Notes under the pieces: model-generated
The model's input: the letters and a program-made list of their open reading frames with translations, nothing else
Database searches by the model: none
What the model was told of the DNA's origin: nothing
In this document: one piece after another, positions 18,017 to 26,499 of the stretch
How the letters are laid out: each line of letters starts with the position of its first letter
Numbering within the stretch: position 1 is the first letter of the stretch
Source of the DNA: an uncultured Celeribacter sp.
GTDB taxonomy: Bacteria; Pseudomonadota; Alphaproteobacteria; Rhodobacterales; Rhodobacteraceae
Assembly (NCBI RefSeq): GCF_963676475.1
Contig: NZ_OY781106.1
Location: 1,798,001-1,862,000, forward strand
Direction: 5' to 3'
Length of the DNA: 64,000 nt
Position numbers and translations under genes: made by a program

Positions 18017-20191
18017 ATGAGTTCTGCCTTCGACAAGCTGGCACGTCCGGTTCAGAAATGGGTGCGCTCCAAAGGCTGGCGGGAACTGCGCCAGATACAG
18101 GCGGATTCGGTTCATGTGGTCATGGATGGCAATGCCGACCTGATCGTTTCGGCCTCGACCGCGGGCGGCAAGACCGAGGCTGCTTTCTTGCCCCTGATCT
18201 CGCAGGTTCTGGACGATCCGTCGGAGCGCGACGGGTTCGATTTGGTTTATATCGGGCCGCTGAAGGCGCTGATCACCGATCAGGCGATGCGGCTCGAAGA
18301 CATCTGCCGAGAGGCCGGTTTGCCTGTCCACCCCTGGCATGGGGATGTGTCGGGCAGCGTGAAGGCGCGGGCCCTAAAGGCCCCCAGGGGCGTCCTGCTG
18401 ATCACGCCTGAATCCCTGGAAGCCCTGTTCGTGCGCCGAGGGGGGGGAATCCCGCGCCTGTTTGGGGCCACGCGGGCGGTTGTGATCGACGAGTTGCACA
18501 GCGTTCTGGACAGCGAGCGCGGGGTTCAGATGCGCTCTTTGTTGACACGACTGGAGATAGCCGTGAAGCGTCCTATCCGGCGTGTCGGACTGTCGGCTAC
18601 GCTCGGCGACATGAATATGGCGAGCGCGTATTTGCGACCTGATAATGCAGAGGCTGTGCAGCTGATCGAGGCCAAAGGTGGAGAGGCCGAGCTGCTCCTG
18701 CAGCTGCGCGGTTATGTGTCAGGCGATGAGGATGGAGATGCGCCATCTGCCACGGATGCGGTATCCGAGCACTTGTTCAGGCAATTACGCGGTAGTGACA
18801 ACTTGGTGTTTGCCGGAGCGCGACAATGGGTCGAAATCTATGCCGACCGGTTGCGCAACCTCTGTGAAAAGGCTCATTTGCCGCAGGAGTTCTACCCGCA
18901 TCATGCAAGTCTCGCACGGGAACATCGGGACTTTGTCGAGAAACGCCTGAAAGATGCGAACCTTCCAACAACCGCCGTTTGCACCTCGACGCTGGAACTG
19001 GGCATCGACATTGGTGACGTGGCCTGTGTGGCCCAGGTAGGTGCTCCGTTCAGCGTGGCAGCCCTGCGTCAACGGCTGGGACGTTCCGGGCGCCGCGAAG
19101 GGCAGCCTGCAATCCTGCGCCAATATGCGGTTGAGGCCAGATTGGATAGCGAAAGCAGCTTTGTCGATCAACTCCGCCTCGGACTGATCCGCGCGATTGC
19201 CATGATCGAGCTATTGCTGGAGGGCTGGTGTGAGCCGCCAAGACCTGAGGCCCTCCATCTTTCCACGTTGGTACATCAGATCTTGTCGGTAATTGCTGAG
19301 AGAGGCGGTGCGCAGGCAAACAGGCTGTATCGCGTCCTTTGTCAGGAAGGACCCTTCCGGCAGGTGGACACCGGGTTGTTTTTGGACGTTCTCCGGGCAA
19401 TGGGGCGACCAGAGGCTGAGTTGATAGAACAATCCTCTGACGGCTTGCTGTTGCTCGGTGCGGCGGGCGAGCGAATTGTCGAACATTACAGCTTCTATGC
19501 AGTATTCAAGACGCCCGAGGAATTCCGGCTTGTTGCCGATGGCAAGGAACTGGGCACATTGCCGATAGACAATATCCTGACACCGGGAATGCTGCTGATA
19601 TTCTCGGGTCGCAGGTGGGTCGTTCAGGAAATCCACGATCTGGAAAAGGTCGTCCTCGTGAAACCCGCAACGGCTGGTGCTCCACCGCTATTCGGAGGCG
19701 ATCCGGGCATGATCCATGATCGTGTAATCGAGAAGATGTTCGACATTCTCGAAGGGGATTTTGAGCCGAGCTACATGGATCAGGCGGCCCTGCGCCTGCT
19801 TGACGAGGCTCGCGCCAACTATGCGCGACAGGGGTTCGCGGTAACGTCTTTCGTTGAATTGGGCGGAGGCGCATGTATTCTTGCAACGCGCTGCGGCACA
19901 GTCAAAACGACGACACTGGCTATGGCACTGGGAGCATCAGGTTTTCAGATCACTCAGCACGATGGGTTTTTGCTGGTTGAGACAGGCGGCGCTGATCGCA
20001 CTCTGGAGCAGGAGCTATCGGCAATGGCCAACGCGGAGCCCCCCGATCTGTTTGCACATTCGCCGAACCTGATTTTTGAGAAATATCACGCTTACCTGAC
20101 GCCCGAACTTTTGAGACGAGACGCGCTTTCCATGCGCGTAGATAGAGGTTGTTTGCAAAAGCTATGCGCTGGTTTGTTGGGTCGCACATAG
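18017..20191 (+). CDS. sngC: Shango-type defence helicase SngC (DEAD/DEAH, Lhr-like)
   Basis: The 724-residue protein is a superfamily 2 helicase. Motif I is ASTAGGKT (46-53), motif II DELH (158-161), motif III SAT (193-195), motif V STLELGIDIGD and motif VI QRLGRSGRREG (about 352-362), followed by a long Lhr-like C-terminal region. It begins 9 nt after the sngB stop on the same strand, completing the three-gene operon. All three frames are intact, so the system is probably functional. The target of the helicase is unknown. Confidence 0.88.
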   Translation: MSSAFDKLARPVQKWVRSKGWRELRQIQADSVHVVMDGNADLIVSASTAGGKTEAAFLPLISQVLDDPSERDGFDLVYIGPLKALITDQAMRLEDICREAGLPVHPWHGDVSGSVKARALKAPRGVLLITPESLEALFVRRGGGIPRLFGATRAVVIDELHSVLDSERGVQMRSLLTRLEIAVKRPIRRVGLSATLGDMNMASAYLRPDNAEAVQLIEAKGGEAELLLQLRGYVSGDEDGDAPSATDAVSEHLFRQLRGSDNLVFAGARQWVEIYADRLRNLCEKAHLPQEFYPHHASLAREHRDFVEKRLKDANLPTTAVCTSTLELGIDIGDVACVAQVGAPFSVAALRQRLGRSGRREGQPAILRQYAVEARLDSESSFVDQLRLGLIRAIAMIELLLEGWCEPPRPEALHLSTLVHQILSVIAERGGAQANRLYRVLCQEGPFRQVDTGLFLDVLRAMGRPEAELIEQSSDGLLLLGAAGERIVEHYSFYAVFKTPEEFRLVADGKELGTLPIDNILTPGMLLIFSGRRWVVQEIHDLEKVVLVKPATAGAPPLFGGDPGMIHDRVIEKMFDILEGDFEPSYMDQAALRLLDEARANYARQGFAVTSFVELGGGACILATRCGTVKTTTLAMALGASGFQITQHDGFLLVETGGADRTLEQELSAMANAEPPDLFAHSPNLIFEKYHAYLTPELLRRDALSMRVDRGCLQKLCAGLLGRT

Positions 20192-20530
20192 CGAATCCTG
20201 TCTGGTCTCCTTTTTGGGGGTCTCTTTTGCGAATTCGAAGGCAGTTGAGTCTTTTCAGACGACATCCCCTTCCCATGGCGCAGTCATCTGGTACAGTTCA
20301 GGCAAGTACTTCGGGGGTGGTCCAAGCTAACCCTCTGGTATCGTTACATCGGCAGATTGAAGTAGGATATCCCTTCGTCTCCGCCATCTTGCCCTTGATG
20401 TGTGAATTCCCATCATTGCTTCTTGCGGTTGCAACGATCGGCCGCTCTGGCGAGCCGCACCGCAGCGTCCGAGCTCCCCGGCGGACGACGGTTTTGGGCC
20501 TGAAGCGGCTCTGGTAAAAAGGGCGGATTT
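20192..20530. other. Spacer between Shango and IS1182
   Basis: I see no gene here. The last ten bases (GGGCGGATTT) recur directly at 23438-23447 beyond the far end of the IS1182 element. Confidence 0.5.
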
Positions 20531-21941
20531 TGTTGAAAAAGTCGGCCTGAGAACGCGTTTTTGGCTGGCCTCAGTCTTGGATGTCGCCGTTTGGTTCGGG
20601 CAATCGCTCGTCGCGCCGCCTTGAGGCGTCTATCTGGCCGCTCAGATCATGCCGTGGCCTCCGAGTTGGCGCACTGAGGCCGCAGCTTCGCGAGTTTTCG
20701 GAGGTTTTGGGCGATGGCGGCGAGGAGGAATTCGTCCTTTGCGCCGTTCGGTCCTCGAAGCCTGAGCCGCGTGAGGTTCAGGATGCGCTTCAGGTGAGCG
20801 AATAGCATCTCGACCTTTTTCCTTTTGTCCCGTGAGATCTTGTAGGCTTTGGTCTTGCGGCATGCACGGGCGAACTCGCGTGCTTCCTCGTGCGGCTCGC
20901 GGGTCACGTATCGCGCTTCGGCTTTCGGACAACAGTTGTCCTTGGAGGGACAAACCTGACAGGTGGCCTTCAGGGCGCGATATTTCTTTCTGCCTCCGGT
21001 AGCCTGGCCTCGGTTTGGATCGGAATAGTTGCGTCTGAACTGTTTCAGCGCCTGACCCTCGGGGCAGATGTACTGATCATTCTTTTCGTCCCATTCGAAG
21101 TCGGATCTGGAGAAGGTGCCATCGGTGCGCTCCGACTTATCGATGACAGGGATGAACGGAATGATGCTGCGCCTGTCGACCAGCCAGCCGAGGTTTTCGG
21201 CATTGCCATAGGCGGTATCTGCCGCAATCCAATCGGGGCGTATTCCGAACCGCTTCTCAGTCCTGTCCAGCATCGTGCGCGATGCGCCCACCTCAGCCTG
21301 ACGGATCGCACGAGTTGCCTCAACATCCATGATCACCGAGCTTTTGGTGTCGATCAGGTAGTTGGTGGCATAGGCGAAATACGGGCGGCTTTCATCCGCG
21401 CGGGTCCATTGTGCCGCAGGATCGGACTTGGCGACGAACTTCGGCTGGACCGGGGAGGCAGCTCCGAAGGCAGCGTTGTCGAGGGTTTCGAGATATTCTT
21501 GCGCAGCTCTGTTGCCTGCCTTGCGCGCGACATCTGCGTTCCAATCGCCTGCGACAATCGACCGGGTCTTGTTCGCGTCTGCAGGGATTAGACTGGCATC
21601 GACAGCAAAGCCCTCGCCTGACACGAGGTCCTCTTTCAGGCAGCGCTCAACGGTTGCTTCGAACACCTTCCGAAGCAGATCGCTGTCGCGGAATTTGCCG
21701 TGGCGATAGCGGGAGAAGGTCGAGTGATCCGGAACCTTGCCTTCGAGGCCGAGACGACAGAACCAGCGGTAGGCTAGGTTCAGGTGGACCTCGTCGCAGA
21801 GGCGACGTTCCGACCGGATGCCCATGACGTAACCAATGACCAGCATCCGGATGATCAGTTCTGGATCAATCGAGGGACGCCCGAGGTGGCTGTAGAAGGG
21901 GCGAAGGGCCTCCCGCATCCCATCCACGTCGAGAAACCGGT

Positions 21942-21949
21942 CGATCTCA
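21942..21949. repeat. IS256 target duplication, left copy
   Basis: CGATCTCA, identical to 23268-23275; 8 bp is usual for IS256. Confidence 0.92.
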
Positions 21950-23267
21950 GGGACTATCCTGAATTTTGTGCTCTGGCGTGGTAGCTCGAAAATGAGGAGA
22001 CCCACGCATGAGCATCGACAAAGACATTTTGGACCAACTGATGGATGGGCGTTCGCCCGGAGATCTGTTTGGCAAAGACGGCGTACTGGCCGCATTGACG
22101 AAGGCGTTGGCGGAGCGCGCCTTGAGCGTTGAACTGGATACGCACCTGACCGATGAGCACGCCGATCTGCCACCTGACGCGTACAACCATCCATCCAATC
22201 GCCGCAACGGCAGCAGCCAGAAGACGGTGACCACCGGCAGCGGCAAGGTGGTTCTGGACATCCCGCGTGATCGCAACGGCACCTTTGATCCGCTGTTGAT
22301 CGCCAAGTATCAGCGGCGTTTCCCTGAATTCGATCGCAAGATCATCAGCATGTACGCGCGGGGCATGACAACCCGCGAACTCCAGGGGCATATTGAGGAG
22401 ATTTACGGCTTTGAAGCCTCACCCAGCCTCATTTTCGCGGTCACCGACGCCGTCATGGAGGAGGTCACCGCCTGGCAGAACCGCCCGCTGGAACCGTGCT
22501 ATCCGGTCGTGTTCATGGACGCGATCCGGGTCAAGATCCGCACCGATGGCGTGGTCATGAACAAGGCGGTCTTCGTCGCCCTGGCGATCCTGCCAGACGG
22601 AACGCGGGACGTTCTGGGGCTGTGGTTCCAGGCGAATGAGGGTGCCAAGTTCTGGGCCAAGGTTCTGAGTGACCTGCGCAATCAGGGCGTCCAGGACATC
22701 CTCATTGCCGTCGTAGACGGCCTCAAGGGTTTTCCGCAAGCCATAGAAGCGGCCTTTCCCCAGGCCCAGGTCCAGACCTGTATCGTCCATCTCCTGCGCC
22801 ATTCCATGAGCTTTGCCAGCTACAAGGACCGCAAGGCGGTCGCCGCAGCGCTGAAGGCGGTCTACACGGCGGTGGATGCCGAGGCCGCCGAGGTCGCGCT
22901 GGCCGGGTTCGAAGAGAGTGATCTGGCCGCCCGATACCCCGCGATCACCCCAAGTTGGCGGCGGGCCTGGAGCGAGGTCATCCCCTTCCTCGACTATCCG
23001 CCCGAGGTCCGCAGGCTGATCTACACCACCAATGCCATAGAGGCGTTGAACTCGAAAATCCGCCGCGCCGTTCGAACCCGCGGCCACTTCCCAAGCGATG
23101 AGGCAGCAGCGAAATTGATCTATCTGGCGCTGAATGCTACATCACAAGAGTGGAAGCGATCAGTCCGTGAATGGCATGCGGTAAAGAGCCAGTTCGCGAT
23201 CATGTTCGAAGACCGCTTTCCAATGACGTAAGAAAACACGTCAGGGCACAGAATTTCGTACAGTCTC
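21950..23267 (+). mobile_element. Complete IS256-family element (1,318 bp)
   Basis: The ends begin GGGACTATCCTGAATTTTG on the left and GAGACTGTACGAAATTCTG on the right (read inward), imperfect inverted repeats of the IS256 GGGACTGTAC type. An 8-bp duplication flanks the element, and one intact transposase fills it. It sits inside the IS1182 transposase gene. Confidence 0.95.
22008..23231 (+). CDS. IS256-family transposase (Mutator type)
   Basis: The 407-residue transposase is intact. It shows the family landmarks: the N-terminal DLFGKDGVLAALTKALAERAL block, RRNGSSQKTV, IPRDRNGTFDP, the DDE signature around VVFMDAIRVKIR and DGLKGFPQAIE, the CIVHLLRHS motif with its histidine, and the YTTNAIEALNSKIRRAV C-terminal signature carrying the last acidic residue. 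Because both ends are present, this copy is probably still able to move. It runs opposite to the IS1182 transposase that it interrupts. Confidence 0.96.
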   Translation: MSIDKDILDQLMDGRSPGDLFGKDGVLAALTKALAERALSVELDTHLTDEHADLPPDAYNHPSNRRNGSSQKTVTTGSGKVVLDIPRDRNGTFDPLLIAKYQRRFPEFDRKIISMYARGMTTRELQGHIEEIYGFEASPSLIFAVTDAVMEEVTAWQNRPLEPCYPVVFMDAIRVKIRTDGVVMNKAVFVALAILPDGTRDVLGLWFQANEGAKFWAKVLSDLRNQGVQDILIAVVDGLKGFPQAIEAAFPQAQVQTCIVHLLRHSMSFASYKDRKAVAAALKAVYTAVDAEAAEVALAGFEESDLAARYPAITPSWRRAWSEVIPFLDYPPEVRRLIYTTNAIEALNSKIRRAVRTRGHFPSDEAAAKLIYLALNATSQEWKRSVREWHAVKSQFAIMFEDRFPMT

Positions 23268-23275
23268 CGATCTCA
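23268..23275. repeat. IS256 target duplication, right copy
   Basis: CGATCTCA, identical to 21942-21949. Confidence 0.92.
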
Positions 23276-23447
23276 CGAATCACATGACCGGAAGGAACAT
23301 GACGCTCCAGATCGAAGTCATAGAACAACTGTGCCGATGCGTCCTGAGTGCCCATCATGGCAAAATCCTCCAATTCCCTCATAATTGAGTGAATCAAACG
23401 ACTTGCTGCGCCGCAACAAAGACTTTTTCAACAGCATGGGCGGATTT

Positions 23448-23605
23448 TGTTGAAAAACTCTATCACGGCACCTGACAGGCAATTATTGTAGGAAAATGTT
23501 CTAAAGGCATTTCAAAGTAGCCAAAAATACGGCGTCAGGCACGTGAATTGAGAACATTGTTCTGCATTTCGGGGAGCGCTGAGAGCCTCAAGGACTTTTT
23601 CAACA
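23448..23605. mobile_element. 158-bp non-coding element with IS1182-like ends
   Basis: It begins TGTTGAAAAACTC and ends GACTTTTTCAACA, so its ends nearly match the inverted repeats of the adjacent IS1182. No transposase fits inside. It could be a miniature derivative mobilised by IS1182 transposase, or the fused ends of a deleted copy. Confidence 0.55.
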
Positions 23606-23955
23606 CAATCGGCGGAGAGCCGACCTTCGCTGCGGGCGCGAAGCCTGACCCGGCTCCATGCAGAAGCGGACTTCCAGACAGGATACCTTACCGGAGCTTG
23701 ATCGATCGACATTGAGGGAGTGAGAAGACATCCACTGCGCGCTCGACGAATATCCAACTCGGGATCAAGCTGTCTGTCCGTTTCCGAAGAGCAAAGCCGA
23801 TAAAGCAGACAGCCAGTATCGGTTCGGCCCTCCACTGGCGGACCGTGCTGGATACCACTCGGCACGACACCTGCGCCATAGCCCGATCGACCTAAGTTTG
23901 AGCGAAACTTGCAATCTTCCGAAAACCGTCTTCGCACGGTCCACTCAGCCGTTCT
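23606..23955. other. Gene-free stretch
   Basis: About 350 bp next to the small element; open frames here look random and I recognise nothing. Confidence 0.45.
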
Positions 23956-24366
23956 TCAGGATGTTGCAGACCCCACGCTCTCTGACAGCAGGGTGTCGGC
24001 GAGATCCATTGCCTCTTCGCGAGTCACTGTAATCCTCAAAGGAAAACCCCAGAATTTAGAAAAGACCGCGCCGAAAGTCTTGAAGGCCAGACGCTTGGCA
24101 GCGCTCGGCTCAATCACAATCATCGCCAGCACGAGCGTCCGCAGTTCGGCCTTGTGCTTCTTCATCCACAGCGCAGTGCGCTTCTTTTCTTCTTGGCTGT
24201 GGTCGTGGTCTTCTTCTTCGGTCGGAGCATTATCGCTCAGGATCACGAACGGTGCGCCGCGCTTAAAGCACACCTCCAACGCCGCGAAATCCTCGTCGTG
24301 GTCGTGGTCGGGCGCTTCGTCATAGCTCATCCAGACAAGCGGAAAATTTTTGATATCCAAGGGCAT
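23956..24366 (-). CDS. Conserved hypothetical protein with His/Asp-rich stretches
   Basis: The 136-residue protein starts at the ATG at 24366, with AGGAG about 9 nt upstream. It has no signal peptide or membrane helix. Two charged clusters stand out, DEAPDHDHDED (about 16-26) and EEEDHDHSQEEKK (about 51-63), which could bind metal. The central hydrophobic strands (PFVILSDNAP, LRTLVLAMIVIE) suggest a small alpha/beta domain of the STAS-like type. It lies 29 bp downstream of a small membrane protein gene on the same strand, and the two probably form an operon divergent from the AraC gene. Confidence 0.75.
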   Translation of the reverse strand: MPLDIKNFPLVWMSYDEAPDHDHDEDFAALEVCFKRGAPFVILSDNAPTEEEDHDHSQEEKKRTALWMKKHKAELRTLVLAMIVIEPSAAKRLAFKTFGAVFSKFWGFPLRITVTREEAMDLADTLLSESVGSATS

Positions 24367-24395
24367 GTGTCGTCTCCTGGCGAGAATGGACGGTT

Positions 24396-24794
24396 TCAGG
24401 TCGAGCGAATATGCTGCCATGTAAAGATGAGCGCGACCACGCCCGGAAGCGTGACAGCCAGCAGTTCCAGGCCCACAAGATGGCCGCCATCGCGCAAGCC
24501 ATCGAAGACGCCAGCGAGCGTGCTCATGATGAACAGCAGACCGCCGAGGACGAGCATCGCCCAATCGGTCGCGCGCCTTGCGGCCAGCGCCAGCAAGGGT
24601 GGGACGACCCAGGCACCATAGAAAATGGACACGCCCCACAAGGCGGCGGGATCGAAGGTCATGGCCTGCATCGTCCCGCCGCTGCCGACATAGACGTTCA
24701 GATAGGAAAAGCATTGGATCGTGACAAAAAGCGCGGCACCAACTGCAGGGATGAGCCATGCGAGCGCGAGCTTAACCGGGGCATTGTCGATCAC
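24396..24794 (-). CDS. Small four-helix membrane protein, unknown function
   Basis: The 132-residue protein has four hydrophobic segments (about 9-28, 52-74, 78-97 and 107-127) separated by short loops, a typical small inner-membrane protein with no recognised family. It is the first gene of a two-gene unit with the His/Asp-rich protein downstream and is divergent from the AraC-family regulator 184 bp away, which is its most likely controller. It could equally be a DoxX-like or DUF protein; the sequence does not decide. Confidence 0.75.
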   Translation of the reverse strand: MIDNAPVKLALAWLIPAVGAALFVTIQCFSYLNVYVGSGGTMQAMTFDPAALWGVSIFYGAWVVPPLLALAARRATDWAMLVLGGLLFIMSTLAGVFDGLRDGGHLVGLELLAVTLPGVVALIFTWQHIRST

Positions 24795-24978
24795 ATGAAA
24801 ACTCCTGTGCCTATGTGTCGGGCAGATCAGTTCTGCCCCTCCAGTAACGGAGCGCGATCACAAGATTCGCCCGCCGCCTCTGCCTCACAGCAATACGCCA
24901 GTCGGCGCTTGGCGTCATTGCGCAACCCTGCCATTATATGTTTCAATCCGGCCTGATCTGATAACGCCGAGGTCTGAG

Positions 24979-25779
24979 ATGCATCTGGACGTCCGTCGCG
25001 ACTGGCTCGCCTATGTCGACAAGATCCCGCGTGCGCTGGTGGCAGCCAACGCGGTCGCCACCCTTGACGCCCTGGAGCAATCGCCCCGACACCACCATCA
25101 GAAGGCGCAACTGCTTTTCACGGTGCGTGGCGTCGTCAATTGCGAGGTCGACGGCGCAGTCTGGATCGTACCGCCGCAATGCGCCGTGTGGATTCCCGGC
25201 GGGCTGCCCCATTCCGTTTTCGGCTCGGGCGAGGTGGAGTGTCTCTCTCTCTTCATTGACCCTCCCAAATCCGCGAACCTGCCGAAAGACTGCTGCACGA
25301 TCACGGTGTCGCGGTTTTTCCGCGAATTGCTGCTGCGGGCGAACGCTCTGCCAGACCTCTACGACGTCGACGGTCCGGATGGCCGGGTCGTGTCAGTTCT
25401 TTTCGATGAGCTGGCCGTGGCACCGGTCGAGGACCTCTGCCTCCCCATCCCCGGAGATCCGCGCCTGAAGAAGCTCACCGACCTGTTGATCGCGGCGCCT
25501 GCGGATCATGCGAGCGTCGCGGAGTGGGCCTCCCGCGTTGCGCTCAGTGAGCGCAGCCTGAGCCGTCTGTTAACCGAAGAGGTGGGCATGAGTTTCGGCC
25601 GCTGGCGCCGACAGTTGCATATCGTGCTTGCCTTGCGGCGGCTGAGCGCTGGTCAGTCGGTTCAGGCCGTCGCCACCGATCTCGGCTATGAAAGCGCCAG
25701 CAGTTTCGTGACCATGTTCCGAAAGATGGTCGGCAAGCCTCCAGGCCGCTATCTGCTGGAGCGGAGTCGTTCACGATAG
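24979..25779 (+). CDS. AraC-family transcriptional regulator
   Basis: The 266-residue regulator has an N-terminal cupin-type sensor (PRHHHQKAQLLFTVRGV, then WIVPPQCAVWIPGGLPHSV) and a C-terminal double helix-turn-helix (about 175-262) with the family motif VATDLGYESASSFVTMFRK. The His-rich start of the cupin would hold a ligand or metal. It is divergent from the unknown membrane protein/His-rich protein pair, which it probably controls. It converges with the MerR gene 99 bp downstream. Confidence 0.9.
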   Translation: MHLDVRRDWLAYVDKIPRALVAANAVATLDALEQSPRHHHQKAQLLFTVRGVVNCEVDGAVWIVPPQCAVWIPGGLPHSVFGSGEVECLSLFIDPPKSANLPKDCCTITVSRFFRELLLRANALPDLYDVDGPDGRVVSVLFDELAVAPVEDLCLPIPGDPRLKKLTDLLIAAPADHASVAEWASRVALSERSLSRLLTEEVGMSFGRWRRQLHIVLALRRLSAGQSVQAVATDLGYESASSFVTMFRKMVGKPPGRYLLERSRSR

Positions 25780-25878
25780 GGAAGAGCGGCAGGAGCTGCC
25801 GGGTGTCGCCCGCAGTCGCCGCATGGCGAAGGCCCGGCGCTCTCGGGTTCAAGACCTCTTTGTGAGCCCGAGAAGGTC

Positions 25879-26301
25879 TCAGTGCTCGCCTTCGCACGCC
25901 TGATGGTCGGCCAGGGCCTGCAGCACCCGGCAGGGTTGCCCATCGGATTGACCGTCGCAGGTCTGCACGACGCGCACCAATTCAGACTCCAGCCGCCGCA
26001 ACCGCGCGATCCGATCACGGATTTCGATAATCCGATCCTTCGCGATGCGGTGCGCGTCGCCATGGGCAGCATGGGGTGTCTCCTGCAACGCGATCAGTTC
26101 GGCGATGGCGTCGAGGTCGAAACCGAGCTGCCGGGCATGGGCAATAAAGGACAGCCGGTCCAGCTCGGCATCGCCGTAGCGGCGTTGCCCCCCATCCGTG
26201 CGGCCGGGATCGGGCAAAAGACCGCGCCCCTCATAGTAGCGGATCGTCGTCACCTTCACGCCTGTGCGCCTGGACAACGCACCGATGGAATGGCCCTGCA
26301 T
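25879..26301 (-). CDS. MerR-family metal-responsive regulator
   Basis: The 140-residue protein has the MerR winged helix at residues 5-70 (SIGALSRRTGVKVTTIRYYE), a coiled dimerisation helix (about 80-113) and a Cys/His-rich end with C115, C124, C136 plus H78, H80 and H84. This arrangement resembles ZntR/CadR-type sensors of divalent metal. It is divergent from a small ORF and a CDF exporter gene, and a MerR-type operator-promoter lies between them, so it most likely controls metal efflux. Confidence 0.9.
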   Translation of the reverse strand: MQGHSIGALSRRTGVKVTTIRYYEGRGLLPDPGRTDGGQRRYGDAELDRLSFIAHARQLGFDLDAIAELIALQETPHAAHGDAHRIAKDRIIEIRDRIARLRRLESELVRVVQTCDGQSDGQPCRVLQALADHQACEGEH

Positions 26302-26313
26302 CGCGATTACCCC

Positions 26314-26344
26314 TTGAAGCTACAGTGGCTGTAGATCGTATCTA
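26314..26344 (+). promoter_or_regulatory. MerR-type promoter with 19-bp spacer and centred dyad
   Basis: The -35 box TTGAAG (26314-26319) and the -10 box TATCTA (26339-26344) are 19 bp apart, the overlong spacing on which MerR proteins act. The perfect dyad CTACAG-TGG-CTGTAG (26320-26334) fills the spacer. It points toward the small ORF and the CDF exporter. Confidence 0.85.
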
Positions 26345-26376
26345 CCATGGGGACGAAACGAATCAAGAGCACTGCC

Positions 26377-26499
26377 ATGACCTACCGACATCTCCGCAGC
26401 CATGACCTGCCGGGCTTCGATGCCCCCACAATCCACCACGGGATAAACGCGCACGTCGCGCGCCCGGCTGACAAGGGCCTTTGGGCGGAGGGACGGTGA
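26377..26499 (+). CDS. Small His-containing ORF (40 aa) upstream of the CDF exporter
   Basis: This short frame runs from an ATG about 32 bp after the MerR-controlled -10 box to a TGA that overlaps the exporter start by one base (TGATG). The peptide carries six histidines in 40 residues, including an IHHGINAH stretch. The position and overlap suggest a translated, coupled metal-binding or leader peptide. An earlier in-frame ATG at 26347 is too close to the -10 box to be used. No family is recognised. Confidence 0.5.
   Translation: MTYRHLRSHDLPGFDAPTIHHGINAHVARPADKGLWAEGR

Larger units (their letters stand above)
20647..23359 (-). pseudogene. IS1182 transposase gene split by IS256
   Basis: The gene starts at 23359 with MMGTQDASAQLFYDFDLERH, with GGAGG about 8 nt upstream. 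It is interrupted after ...HVIREI and resumes at about 21949 as DRFLDVDGMREALRPFYSHL. Removing 21950-23267 and one copy of CGATCTCA joins the frame perfectly. The rest has the IS1182/IS5-like DDE core (VDASLIPADANKT, IAADTAYGNAENL), a cysteine cluster (CQVCPSKDNCCPK) and the C-terminal KKVEMLFAHLKRI motif. The transposase cannot be made in its present form. Confidence 0.92.
20531..23433 (-). mobile_element. IS1182-family element, interrupted by IS256
   Basis: The ends are TGTTGAAAAAGTC at 20531-20543 and its exact complement at 23421-23433. Without the inserted IS256 and one 8-bp duplication the element is 1,577 bp, a normal IS1182 size. Its single transposase gene runs on the minus strand. 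The 20 bp GGGCGGATTTTGTTGAAAAA covering the left junction occur again at 23438-23457. Confidence 0.85.

Noticed and set aside
23512..23937. Minus-strand frame of 141 codons next to the small IS1182-like element
   Set aside because: It crosses the end of the 158-bp element and has low-complexity, non-conserved sequence.
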